64,000 bases of DNA from Bradyrhizobium guangzhouense. Lineage in GTDB: Bacteria > Pseudomonadota > Alphaproteobacteria > Rhizobiales > Xanthobacteraceae. This document shows, in pieces, positions 27,452-36,201 of the stretch; position 1 is the first letter of the stretch; each line of letters starts with the position of its first letter. The translations under genes were made by a program, and so were the position numbers. Where the stretch lies: the NCBI RefSeq assembly GCF_004114955.1, contig NZ_CP030053.1:5270001-5334000 (forward strand), written 5' to 3'. The notes beneath the pieces were generated by a model, which was not told the origin of the DNA, did no database searches, and saw only the letters and a program-made list of their open reading frames with translations.

Positions 27452-29635
27452 ATGAACAAGCACGTCTCTCCCAAGTTGAACCGCCGCGCCTTCGTGGTGG
27501 GCACAGCCGCTGTCGGCGCTGGTCTTGCCCTCGGTTTCGATCTGCCGTTTGGCGGCCCCACCGTGGTTCGCGCCGCTGACGGCTCGCCCGAGGTCAATGC
27601 CTGGGTCGTGATCCGGCCCGACGATACCGTGGTGATCCGCATCGCCCGCTCCGAGATGGGACAGGGCTCGCTGACCGGCCTCGCCCAGCTCGTCGCCGAG
27701 GAACTCGAATGCGACTGGACCAAGGTCACCACCGAATTCCCCTCGCCCGGCCAGAACGTCGCTCGCAAGCGCGTGTGGGGCGATTACTCGACCGGCGGCA
27801 GCCGCGGCATCCGTGCCTCGCACGACTATGTGCGCAAGGGCGGCGCCACCGCGCGCGTGATGCTGATCCAGGCCGCGGCCAATGAATGGAAAGTGCCGGC
27901 TTCCGAATGCACGGCCGCCAGCAGCGTCATCACCCACACGCCGTCCGGCAAGATCACGACCTACGGCAAGGTCGCCGAAGCCGCGGCCAAGCTGACGCCC
28001 CCGGCTGACGTCAAGCTAAAGGATCCCAAGGATTGGCGGCTGATCGGCAAGGGCGTGAAGCGGCTCGACACCGCGGACAAGGTCACCGGCACCACCGTCT
28101 ATGGCATCGACGTCAAGCTGCCCGGCATGCTCAATGCCGCGATCAAGGATTGCCCGGTTACCGGCGGCAAGCTGAAGAGCTATGATGAAGCCAAGATCTC
28201 CGGCATGAAAGGTGTGAAGAAGGTGGTGAAGGTCGGCGACACCGCGGTCGCGGTCGTGGCCGACACGTTCTGGCACGCCAAGACCGCGCTCGATGCGCTG
28301 CCGATCGTCTGGGATGAAGGCGAGAACGCCAAAGTCTCCAGCGCCTCGATCGCAAAGTGGCTGGCCGAAGGCCTCGATGGCGGTCCGGCCTATGTCGGCA
28401 ATTCCAACGGCGATGCGAAGGCCGCGCTTGCAGGTGCCGCCAAGACGATCGAAGCCGTCTACAACTATCCCTACCAGAACCACGCCACGATGGAGCCGAT
28501 GAACGCCACTGCGCTCTATACGGCCGACAAATGCGAGGTCTGGTGCGGCACGCAGAATGGCGAGGCCGCCTTCGCCGCCACGCTGGAAGCATCAGAGCTT
28601 CCCGCCGAGAAATGCGACGTCAACAAGCTGCTGCTCGGCGGCGGTTTCGGCCGGCGCGGCCAGACCGACTATGTCCGGCAGGCCGTGCTGATCGCCAAGC
28701 AGATGCCGGGCACGCCGATCAAGCTGATATGGACTCGCGAGGAGGACATGACGCACGGCCGGTACCACCCGGTCACGCAATGCAAGCTCACCGCGGGCTT
28801 CGATGCCGACAACAATCTGACGGCATTCCATATGCGGATCTCCGGCCAGTCGATCCTTGCGAGCTTGAGGCCGGATGCACTCGTCAAGGGCATGGACGCG
28901 GCGACGTTCGCCGGCCTCAACGCCAGGGGCGATGCCCCGTTTGGATACACGGTGCCCAATCTCCTGATCGAGCACTCGATGCGCAATCCGCACATCATCC
29001 CGGGCTTCTGGCGCGGGGTGAACGTGAACCAGAACGCCATCTATGTCGAATGCTTCATGGATGAGCTGGCGCACGCGGCAGACCAGGACCCGCTGGAGTT
29101 CCGGCGCAAGTTGATGAAGGATCATCCGAAGAATCTCGCGGTGCTGGAAGCCGTGGCTGAGAAGATCGGCTGGAGCACCGCACCGCCGCAGGGCATCTAC
29201 CGCGGACTTGCACACTTCGCCTCCTACGGCAGCTTTGTCGCGGCGGCCGCGGAGATCTCCGTCACCGACGGCACCAAGATCAAGGTGCATCGCATCGTCG
29301 CGGCGACCGATCCCGGCTATGCCGTCAACCCGGCCCAGATCGAGCGGCAGATTGCCGGCTCGTTCGTCTACGGCCTGAGCGGACTGTTCTATGGCGGCAT
29401 CACGATCAAGGATGGCGCCGTCGAACAGACAAACTTCGATACCTACGATTCGATGCGGATCGCGGCGATGCCGAAAGTGGAATCGATCGTGATGCCGAGC
29501 GGTGGTTTCTGGGGCGGCGTCGGAGAGCCGACCATTGGCGTGGCGGGACCTGCGGTGCTCAACGCCTATTTCGCGGCGACCGGCAAGCGAATCCGTTCCG
29601 TACCGCTTCGCGATCAGAACATCACCTTCGCCTAA
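27452..29635 (+). CDS. Molybdopterin-binding large subunit (isoquinoline 1-oxidoreductase beta type), Tat-exported
   Basis: 727 residues. A twin-arginine signal (NRRAFVVGTAAVGAGLALG, about 10-30) precedes the molybdenum hydroxylase fold. Typical segments are RSEMGQGSLTGL, GGGFGRRGQTDY and, near the C-terminus, GGVGEPTIG, which carries the catalytic glutamate. The signal places it in the periplasm, where such enzymes hand electrons to cytochrome c. The physiological substrate (aldehyde, N-heterocycle or other) cannot be read from sequence. Ribosome site AAGGAG. It is followed 55 bp later by the flavocytochrome-like gene. Confidence 0.93.
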   Translation: MNKHVSPKLNRRAFVVGTAAVGAGLALGFDLPFGGPTVVRAADGSPEVNAWVVIRPDDTVVIRIARSEMGQGSLTGLAQLVAEELECDWTKVTTEFPSPGQNVARKRVWGDYSTGGSRGIRASHDYVRKGGATARVMLIQAAANEWKVPASECTAASSVITHTPSGKITTYGKVAEAAAKLTPPADVKLKDPKDWRLIGKGVKRLDTADKVTGTTVYGIDVKLPGMLNAAIKDCPVTGGKLKSYDEAKISGMKGVKKVVKVGDTAVAVVADTFWHAKTALDALPIVWDEGENAKVSSASIAKWLAEGLDGGPAYVGNSNGDAKAALAGAAKTIEAVYNYPYQNHATMEPMNATALYTADKCEVWCGTQNGEAAFAATLEASELPAEKCDVNKLLLGGGFGRRGQTDYVRQAVLIAKQMPGTPIKLIWTREEDMTHGRYHPVTQCKLTAGFDADNNLTAFHMRISGQSILASLRPDALVKGMDAATFAGLNARGDAPFGYTVPNLLIEHSMRNPHIIPGFWRGVNVNQNAIYVECFMDELAHAADQDPLEFRRKLMKDHPKNLAVLEAVAEKIGWSTAPPQGIYRGLAHFASYGSFVAAAAEISVTDGTKIKVHRIVAATDPGYAVNPAQIERQIAGSFVYGLSGLFYGGITIKDGAVEQTNFDTYDSMRIAAMPKVESIVMPSGGFWGGVGEPTIGVAGPAVLNAYFAATGKRIRSVPLRDQNITFA

Positions 29636-29690
29636 AGAAGCACCGCGGGGGCCGCGATGGCCGCCGCGGCAATTTGACTGGATGATCCTG

Positions 29691-30965
29691 ATGACCGCGC
29701 GACCGATGACACGGCGAACTGCCGTGCTCGGCATCACCGCCGCGGCCGCGTCATTGGCGCGGCCATCGCTCCTACGTGGGCAATCGAAAGGTCGCGTCGT
29801 CGTGGTCGGCGGCGGTTTTGGCGGAGCTGCCTGCGCCCGCGCGCTCAAGCGGGCGCAAGCCGGCCTGCAGGTGATCCTGATCGACCCCAATGCGATCTTC
29901 ACCGCCTGCCCGTTCAGCAACGAGGTGATCGCGGGTTTGCGCAACATCGACGCGCAGCAATTTGGCCATGAGAAGGTCGCCGCCGAGGGCGTCACCGTGA
30001 TTGGCCAGACCGTGACCACCATCGCGCCTGAGCAGCGCAGCGTCATGACGGCCGACGGTGTCGCGCTGCCCTATGACCGCCTGGTGCTCTCGCCCGGCAT
30101 CGATTTCCATTTCGAAGCTCTGCCCGGCTATGACGAGGCCGCATCGGCAAAAATGCCGCACGCCTGGAAGGCCGGAGCCCAGACGCTCCTGCTGCGCAAA
30201 CAGCTGGAGGCGATGGAGGATGGTGGCACGGTCGCCATCGCGGTCCCCGCCAATCCCTCGCGCTGTCCGCCCGCGCCTTACGAGCGCGCCAGCCTGATCG
30301 CGCATTATCTGAAGACGAAGAAGCCGCGCTCGAAAGTGCTGATCCTCGACGCCAAGGACAATTTCTCGCAGCAGCGGCTGTTCGAGAAGGCGTGGAAAGA
30401 ACTGTATGGCGACATGATCGAACGGATCGGCCTGTCACAAGGCGGCCGCGTGACATCCGTGGATCCTTCGACCAAGACCATCGTCACCGAGTTCGGCAAT
30501 TACACTCCTGACGTCGCCAATGTCATCCCGCCGCAACGCGCTGGGCACATTGCCGAGAGCGCGGGTGCAACCGATGTCACCGGCTGGTGCCCGATCGATC
30601 CTGTCACCTTCGAGTCGAAACTCGTCAGGAACGTCCACGTCATCGGCGACGCCTGCCTTGGCGGCGGCATTCCCAAATCGGCATCGGCCGCAGGCGCGCA
30701 AGGCAAGGCGTGCGCGGCCGCCATCGTCAGTCTGCTCGCCGGCCGCACGCCGGAAACACCGCGGCTCACCGGCGTCTGCTACAACATTGTCGCACCGGGT
30801 TATGGCTTCTCGCTGTCAGGCAACTACCAGCCCAAGGGCGACGTCTTTGCCGAGGTCGAGGGCGGCGCTACGAGCCCGGTCGATGCGCCGCGCGAGGTGC
30901 GCACCCGCGAAGCGACCGACGCGGAGCGCTGGTTTCGAACCATCACGGCGGACACCTTTGGCTAG
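29691..30965 (+). CDS. Flavocytochrome c sulfide dehydrogenase-like flavoprotein (FccB/SoxF type)
   Basis: About 424 residues. Twin-arginine signal (TRRTAVLGITAAAASLA), FAD-binding VVVVGGGFGGAACA, a cysteine in FTACPFSNEV at the place of the covalent FAD attachment cysteine of FccB, and cysteines in SRCPPAPY and GVCYN that fit the redox-active disulfide. These match sulfide dehydrogenases or the SoxF subunit that reactivates SoxYZ. Three ATGs (29682, 29691, 29706) are possible; the middle one is chosen. The last 8 bp overlap soxX. No fccA-type cytochrome gene is adjacent, so SoxX/SoxA may accept its electrons. Confidence 0.9.
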   Translation: MTARPMTRRTAVLGITAAAASLARPSLLRGQSKGRVVVVGGGFGGAACARALKRAQAGLQVILIDPNAIFTACPFSNEVIAGLRNIDAQQFGHEKVAAEGVTVIGQTVTTIAPEQRSVMTADGVALPYDRLVLSPGIDFHFEALPGYDEAASAKMPHAWKAGAQTLLLRKQLEAMEDGGTVAIAVPANPSRCPPAPYERASLIAHYLKTKKPRSKVLILDAKDNFSQQRLFEKAWKELYGDMIERIGLSQGGRVTSVDPSTKTIVTEFGNYTPDVANVIPPQRAGHIAESAGATDVTGWCPIDPVTFESKLVRNVHVIGDACLGGGIPKSASAAGAQGKACAAAIVSLLAGRTPETPRLTGVCYNIVAPGYGFSLSGNYQPKGDVFAEVEGGATSPVDAPREVRTREATDAERWFRTITADTFG

Positions 30966-31407
30966 ATCGACGGTCACCATCGCAGTGCTGATTGCCAGCG
31001 TGGTGCAGGTCGCGAACGCGCGCGCCGAGGGACTGGCGCCCTATGAGATCACCGGCGACGGCATCACGACACCGCTCACAGGCGCGCCGGGCGATGCCAC
31101 GCGCGGGCGCGCTCTGGTGCTGGCGCGAACGACGACCTGCATCCTCTGCCATTCCGGCCCGTTTCCGGAAACACGGTTCCAGGGTGACCTCGCGCCCGAT
31201 CTCGCCGGCGTGGGGAACCGCTGGACGGTGAGCCAGCTGCGACTTCGACTGGTTGACGCCTCCCGCTTCAACCCGGACACCATCATGCCGTCCTATTATC
31301 GCAACGATGGAATGGTGCGGGTCGCACGCAATTTCGTCGGGAAACCGATATTGTCGGCCACTGACATCGAGGACATCGTGGCTTATCTCGCAACGCTTCG
31401 GAACTAG
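30958..31407 (+). CDS. soxX: SoxX, monoheme cytochrome c of the sulfur-oxidizing system
   Basis: 149 residues from a TTG at 30958 overlapping the flavoprotein stop. N-terminal signal (TVTIAVLIASVVQVANARA), one heme site C-I-L-C-H in TTTCILCHSG and the SoxX-type segment GDLAPDLAGVGNRWTVSQLRLRLVD with MPSYY as probable methionine-ligand region. Partner of SoxA in the SoxXA complex that attaches thiosulfate-type sulfur to SoxYZ. The start is uncertain; a GTG about 27 bp downstream would shorten the signal. Confidence 0.9.
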   Translation: MARSTVTIAVLIASVVQVANARAEGLAPYEITGDGITTPLTGAPGDATRGRALVLARTTTCILCHSGPFPETRFQGDLAPDLAGVGNRWTVSQLRLRLVDASRFNPDTIMPSYYRNDGMVRVARNFVGKPILSATDIEDIVAYLATLRN

Positions 31408-31415
31408 GGTTGCTC

Positions 31416-31883
31416 ATGCCGACGACGCGACGACAATTTCTGAGCTTTGCCGGAGGCATCACGGTCGCCGGAACGATCCCGGTCGTCACGTTGCGACCGC
31501 TCGAAGCGACGCCAGCGATGCTCAACACTGCAATCCGGAACGTCGTCGGCGAAGCTCCAATTCGCACCGGCAAGGTGAAGCTCGACATTCCGCCGCTGGT
31601 CGAAAACGGCAACACGGTGCCGATGACGGTCAGCGTCGCAAGCCCGATGACGCCGGACGACTACGTCAAGAGCATCCACGTCTTCAACGAGAAGAACCCG
31701 CAGCCCAACATCGGAAACTTCCACCTGAACCCGTCCTGCGGCCGCGCGCAGGTCTCGACGCGGATCCGGCTTGCCGACACCCAGAAAGTGGTCGCCATCG
31801 CTCGCCTCTCCGACGACAGCTTCTGGCAGGTCACGGCGGATATTGTCGTGACGCTCGCCGCCTGCACCGAGGAGGTGAATTGA
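31416..31883 (+). CDS. soxY: SoxY-like sulfur carrier with a non-canonical C-terminus
   Basis: 155 residues, twin-arginine signal TTRRQFLSFAGGITVAGT. The immunoglobulin-like SoxY fold is recognisable (PMTVSVASPMTPDDYVKSIHVF, NEKNPQPNIGNF). The sulfur-carrying cysteine is expected in a GGCGG tail at the very end; here the tail reads LAAC150-TEEVN. A second cysteine is C108. It could still carry sulfur on C150, but the flexible glycines are missing and the cysteine is five residues from the end. ATG at 31416; a TTG two codons earlier is possible. The stop overlaps the soxZ start by one base. Confidence 0.88.
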   Translation: MPTTRRQFLSFAGGITVAGTIPVVTLRPLEATPAMLNTAIRNVVGEAPIRTGKVKLDIPPLVENGNTVPMTVSVASPMTPDDYVKSIHVFNEKNPQPNIGNFHLNPSCGRAQVSTRIRLADTQKVVAIARLSDDSFWQVTADIVVTLAACTEEVN

Positions 31884-32200
31884 TGGCCGCGCTCATCAAC
31901 GTTCCCGCCAAGGCCAAACGCGGCGACATCATCGAGATCCGCACGCTGACCTCGCACATCATGGAAACCGGCTTCCGCCGCACCATGGACGGCGCGCTGG
32001 TGCCGCGCGATATCATCACGAGCTTCACCTGCCGCTACAACGGCACCGAGATTTTTCGCGCGGATCTGTTTCCGGCGATCGCCGCCAACCCGTACTTGTC
32101 CTTCTTCACGGTCGCCGAGGAGAGCGGCAAGCTCGAGTTCGAATGGATCGGCGACAACGGCTACTCGTCCACGGCATCGGCATCGATCACGGTCGAATGA
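31883..32200 (+). CDS. soxZ: SoxZ, partner of SoxY
   Basis: 105 residues, single immunoglobulin-like domain without signal peptide, exported as a complex with the Tat-dependent SoxY. Typical segments: PAKAKRGDIIEIRTLTSHIMETGFRR with spacing of the SoxZ family, and the closing WIGDNGYSSTASASITV. GAGGAGGTG lies directly upstream. Overlaps soxY by 1 bp and soxA by 4 bp (ATGA), so the three are translationally coupled. Confidence 0.92.
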   Translation: MAALINVPAKAKRGDIIEIRTLTSHIMETGFRRTMDGALVPRDIITSFTCRYNGTEIFRADLFPAIAANPYLSFFTVAEESGKLEFEWIGDNGYSSTASASITVE

Positions 32201-32976
32201 AGTTTTATCGCGCGATAGCGGTGGCGGCGCTTGCCGCCATGGCCCCTGCCCTGCTGGCGGGTGAGATCCCGCCCGATGCACGCCGCTCCGGCTATTCCTT
32301 CATGAGTCCCGATACACGCGCCATGCAGGATGACGACACCTCCAATCCGGGCATGCTCTTCGTGCTGGATGGCGAAGTCTTGTGGGGCAAGAAGGTCGGC
32401 CGCGCCGACAAGGCGTGCGCGGACTGTCACGGCGATGCGCGAGGCAGTATGAAAGGCGTCGCGGCACGCTATCCGGCGTTCGACCGGACGCGGGGGCGCC
32501 CCGTCACCCTCGACCAGCGCATCAACCTTTGCAGAGCCAATCATCAGCAAGCGAGCCCATTGCCTTACGAGAGCCGCGACATCCTTGCGCTGTCCGCCTT
32601 CGTTGCTCATCAGTCGCGCGGCGTTGCGATCACCACAGGCGATGATCCACAACTTTTTCCCTTCGTCGAACAGGGCCGCAGCCTCTTCATGCAGCGCGAG
32701 GGGCAACTCAACCTGGCCTGTACCAATTGCCATGACGACAACTTTGACAAGCACCTCGCGGGCTCCTCGATCACGCAAGGACAACCGACCGGCTATCCGC
32801 TCTATCGGCTGGAATGGCAGACGCTGGGATCCCTGGAGCGGCGCTTGCGGAGCTGCATGACCGGCGTCCGTGCCCAGGCCTATGATTATGGCGCGCCCGA
32901 ATTGGTCGCGCTCGAGCTTTACCTGATGTCGCGGGCTCGCGGAATGCCGATGGAAACGCCAGCGGTGCGACCGTAA
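32197..32976 (+). CDS. soxA: SoxA, diheme cytochrome c of the SoxXA complex
   Basis: 259 residues with a signal peptide (1-22). Two CxxCH heme sites (C74-A-D-C77-H78 and C175-T-N-C178-H179) and C220 in RLRSCMTG, which matches the cysteine that becomes the persulfide heme ligand in SoxA. SoxXA joins inorganic sulfur to the SoxY cysteine. It is the last gene of the array. The following soxB, soxC and soxD, needed for complete thiosulfate oxidation, are not present in the window. Confidence 0.92.
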   Translation: MKFYRAIAVAALAAMAPALLAGEIPPDARRSGYSFMSPDTRAMQDDDTSNPGMLFVLDGEVLWGKKVGRADKACADCHGDARGSMKGVAARYPAFDRTRGRPVTLDQRINLCRANHQQASPLPYESRDILALSAFVAHQSRGVAITTGDDPQLFPFVEQGRSLFMQREGQLNLACTNCHDDNFDKHLAGSSITQGQPTGYPLYRLEWQTLGSLERRLRSCMTGVRAQAYDYGAPELVALELYLMSRARGMPMETPAVRP

Positions 32977-33054
32977 CACACAAATTAGGGCTAGGCAGGC
33001 GTGGCACGGTCGCTAGTATCTCCCCAAAGAATTGAATCAGAGGGAGGGACTAAA

Positions 33055-34380
33055 GTGGCTGACCATAAGATCTCGCGCCGTACGCTGTTGACGGGCACTG
33101 CTGCGGCTGGCGCGCTCAGCCTCACCGGGCTTCCGGCGCGCGCCGAGGTGAATTGGAAGAAATATGCTGGCACCAAGCTGGAGGTGATTCTCGCCAAGGG
33201 GCCGCGCGGCGACAATCTGCAAAAATACGTCAAGGAATTCACCGAGCTCACCGGCATCCAGGTCGAATCCGAGCAAATCCCCGAACAGCAGCAACGGCAG
33301 AAATGCGTCATCGAGCTCACCTCGGGCCGGCCGAGCTTCGACGTCGTTCATCTCAGCTATCACGTGCAGAAGCGGCAGTTCGAGAAGGCCGGCTGGCTCG
33401 CCGACCTCACGCCCTACATGAAGGATCCGGCGCTGACCGCGCCCGATCTCGTGGAGAGCGATTTCTCGGCCGCCGGCCTGCAATACGCCAAGAACGACAA
33501 GGGCCAGATGCTGTCGCTGCCCTGGTCGGTCGATTATTTCATCCTCTACTACAACAAGGAGCTGTTCCAGAAGAAGGGTGTCGCCGTCCCCAAGACCCTC
33601 GATGAGATGGTCACGGCCGCCGAGAAGCTCACCGACCCCAAGGAAGGCACCTTCGGCTTCGTCGGACGCGGCCTGCGCAACGCAAACATGACGTTGTGGA
33701 CCAATTTCTTCCTCGACTATGGTGGTGAATTCCTCGACGCCAAGGGCAACATCCTGACCGACGGCCCCGAAGCGATCGCCGCGACGAAACTCTATCAAAC
33801 GCTGCTGACGAAAGTCGCTCCGCCCGGCGTCGCCGGCTTCAACTGGATGGAGTCGATGGCCTCGTTCACGCAAGGACGTTCGGCGATGTGGATCGATGGC
33901 GTCGGCTGGGCGCCGCCGCTGGAAGATCCGGCGGCCTCGCGCGTGGTCGGCAAGGTCGGCTACACCGTCGTGCCCGCCGGACCGAAGGGACAATATTCGG
34001 CAACCTATGGCGACGGCATCGGCATTGCCGCGGCGAGCAAGAACAAGGAAGCCGCCTATCTGCTCTGCCAGTGGATCGTCTCGAAGCAGCAGGGCGCGCG
34101 GCTCTTGCAAGCCGGTGGTGGCGTGCCGTTCCGCAACTCCATCCTGAACGATGCGGAGGTCCAGAGCGGCGTCAAGATGCCGAAGGAATGGCTGCAATCG
34201 GTGATCGATTCAGCCAAGATCAGCAAGCTCGGCCTGCCCGTGGTGATCCCGGTCGCCGAATTCCGCGACATCGTCGGCGCGGCGCTCACCGCGACATTGT
34301 CGGGCGCAGATCCCGCGACCGAGCTGAAGAAGGCCAACGATCAGTACCGTCCGATCCTGGAGCGTAGCGAAAAGGCGTGA
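33055..34380 (+). CDS. ABC importer substrate-binding protein (carbohydrate type)
   Basis: 441 residues. A twin-arginine-like signal (SRRTLLTGTAAAGALSLTGLPARA) precedes the solute-binding fold with SFDVVHLSYHVQKRQFE and LPWSVDYFILYYNKELFQKKG, typical of the maltose/sn-glycerol-3-phosphate family. The start is GTG at 33055, preceded by AGGGAGGGAC. Its last bases overlap the first permease (GTGA). The substrate is unknown; sugars or polyols are the usual ligands. Confidence 0.92.
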   Translation: MADHKISRRTLLTGTAAAGALSLTGLPARAEVNWKKYAGTKLEVILAKGPRGDNLQKYVKEFTELTGIQVESEQIPEQQQRQKCVIELTSGRPSFDVVHLSYHVQKRQFEKAGWLADLTPYMKDPALTAPDLVESDFSAAGLQYAKNDKGQMLSLPWSVDYFILYYNKELFQKKGVAVPKTLDEMVTAAEKLTDPKEGTFGFVGRGLRNANMTLWTNFFLDYGGEFLDAKGNILTDGPEAIAATKLYQTLLTKVAPPGVAGFNWMESMASFTQGRSAMWIDGVGWAPPLEDPAASRVVGKVGYTVVPAGPKGQYSATYGDGIGIAAASKNKEAAYLLCQWIVSKQQGARLLQAGGGVPFRNSILNDAEVQSGVKMPKEWLQSVIDSAKISKLGLPVVIPVAEFRDIVGAALTATLSGADPATELKKANDQYRPILERSEKA

Positions 34381-35315
34381 GTGCGTTGACACAATCGACT
34401 CCGGCCGCGGCGCAGTCTGATGCCGCGCCGGAGAAGGAATTGCGGCCGCCGTCCTATTGGCCGTTCGTGATACCGGCGCTGGTCGTCGTGCTCGCGATCA
34501 TCATCTTTCCCTGGGTCTTCACCATCTGGATGAGCCTGAACGAATGGCAGGTCGGTTCGCCGACCACTTTCGTCGGGTTCTCCAACTATCTGCGGCTGAC
34601 CGGCGATCCACGTTTCATCGAGGCAATCGGACATACGCTGGTCTACACCGTGCTGTCCGTCCTTCTGCCGCTCGTGTTCGGGACGATCGCGGCCGTGGTG
34701 TTTCACCAGAAATTCGCGGGCCGCGGCTTCCTGCGCGGCATCTTCATCATGCCGATGATGGCGACGCCAGTGGCGATCGCGTTGGTCTGGACCATGATGT
34801 TCCACCCGCAGCTCGGCGTGCTCAACTATTTGCTGTCGCTGGTCGGGATTCCCGCGCAGCTCTGGGTGTTTCATCCGGCAACGGTGATCCCCTCGCTGGT
34901 GCTGGTGGAGACCTGGCAGTGGACGCCGCTGGTGATGCTGATCGTGCTCGGCGGGCTTGCTGCGATCCCGACCGAACCCTACGAGAGCGCGCAGATCGAC
35001 GGCGCCAGCCTGTGGCAGGTGTTCCGCTTCATCACCCTGCCGCTGATCATGCCGTTCCTGTTCATCGCCGGCATGATCCGCATGATCGACGCCGTGAAGA
35101 GCTTCGACATCATCTTCGCAATCACCCAGGGCGGGCCCGGCTCGGCGTCGGAGACGATCAACATCTATCTCTACAGCGTCGCCTTCACCTATTACGACCT
35201 CGGCTACGGCTCGGCGATCGCGGTGGTATTCTTCCTGCTGATCGTCCTGCTTGCAGCAGTGATGCTCTATGCCCGCCAGCGCATGCTGTGGACCGAAATC
35301 GCGAGCGGCACATGA
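34377..35315 (+). CDS. ABC importer permease, MalF/UgpA type
   Basis: 312 residues with about six to seven membrane helices. The cytoplasmic EAA loop YESAQIDGASLWQVFRFITL contacts the ATPase. GTG start overlapping the previous stop by 4 bp, ATGA overlap with the next permease. Works with the binding protein and second permease; the required ATPase is encoded elsewhere. Confidence 0.92.
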   Translation: MSALTQSTPAAAQSDAAPEKELRPPSYWPFVIPALVVVLAIIIFPWVFTIWMSLNEWQVGSPTTFVGFSNYLRLTGDPRFIEAIGHTLVYTVLSVLLPLVFGTIAAVVFHQKFAGRGFLRGIFIMPMMATPVAIALVWTMMFHPQLGVLNYLLSLVGIPAQLWVFHPATVIPSLVLVETWQWTPLVMLIVLGGLAAIPTEPYESAQIDGASLWQVFRFITLPLIMPFLFIAGMIRMIDAVKSFDIIFAITQGGPGSASETINIYLYSVAFTYYDLGYGSAIAVVFFLLIVLLAAVMLYARQRMLWTEIASGT

Positions 35316-36136
35316 CACCACGTCAGATCATCGGCAAGATCAGCCTGTGGTTCGCGGTGCTCGTCATCGTGTCGCCGGCCATCCTGTTCTTCCTCTGGAT
35401 GCTCTCGCTCTCGCTCAAATTCGAAGTCGACAACGCCGCCTACCCGCCGGTGTTCATCCCCGAGCATTTCGCCTGGAAGAACTATGCCGACGTGCTCGCC
35501 TCCAACCGCTTCGCGACTTATTTCTTCAACAGCCTGATCGTGACGGGCGGCGCGACGGCGCTGGCACTGATGGTCGGCGTCCCCGCCGGCTACGGCATCG
35601 CGCGGATGGCCGCCCATAAGTCCGCGATCGTGATCCTGATCGCCCGCATCACGCCCGGCTTGTCCTATCTGATCCCGCTGTTCCTGCTGTTCCAATGGCT
35701 CGGCCTGCTCGGCACGCTGGTGCCGCAGATCATCATCCATCTCGTGGTGACGGTGCCGATCGTGATCTGGATCATGATCGGCTATTTCGAGACGACACCG
35801 CTAGAGCTGGAAGAGGCAGCCCTGATCGACGGCGCCAGCCGCTGGCAGGTGTTCCGGCACGTCGCGCTGCCGATCGCCAAGCCCGGCATCGCGGTCGCCT
35901 TCATTCTCGCCGTGATCTTCTCCTGGAACAATTTTGTGTTCGGCATCGTGCTCGCCGGACGCGAGACCCGCACCTTGCCCGTCGCAGTCTACAACATGAT
36001 CTCGTTTGACCAGCTGAGCTGGGGTCCGCTCGCCGCGGCCGCGTTGATCGTGACACTCCCGGTGCTGCTGCTCACCGTGTTCGCGCAGCGGCAGATCGTT
36101 GCCGGGCTCACCGCGGGAGCCGTCAAGGGCGGGTAG
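35312..36136 (+). CDS. ABC importer permease, MalG/UgpE type
   Basis: 274 residues with six membrane helices and the EAA loop LEEAALIDGASRWQVFRHVALP. It starts inside the stop codon of the first permease. Last gene of the unit, followed by a strong hairpin terminator. No MalK-like ATPase gene follows, so the importer must borrow one. Confidence 0.92.
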   Translation: MTPRQIIGKISLWFAVLVIVSPAILFFLWMLSLSLKFEVDNAAYPPVFIPEHFAWKNYADVLASNRFATYFFNSLIVTGGATALALMVGVPAGYGIARMAAHKSAIVILIARITPGLSYLIPLFLLFQWLGLLGTLVPQIIIHLVVTVPIVIWIMIGYFETTPLELEEAALIDGASRWQVFRHVALPIAKPGIAVAFILAVIFSWNNFVFGIVLAGRETRTLPVAVYNMISFDQLSWGPLAAAALIVTLPVLLLTVFAQRQIVAGLTAGAVKGG

Positions 36137-36147
36137 CTACATCGCAA

Positions 36148-36188
36148 ATGAACGGGCCGGGCGACGCCATGACGCCCGGCCCGTTCAT
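36148..36188. terminator. Bidirectional terminator
   Basis: 16-bp perfect stem (ATGAACGGGCCGGGCG / CGCCCGGCCCGTTCAT), 9-nt loop, between the convergent permease and NCS2 genes. A short T-rich stretch follows on either side. Confidence 0.85.
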
Positions 36189-36201
36189 ATTGCCATCTGG
36201 C

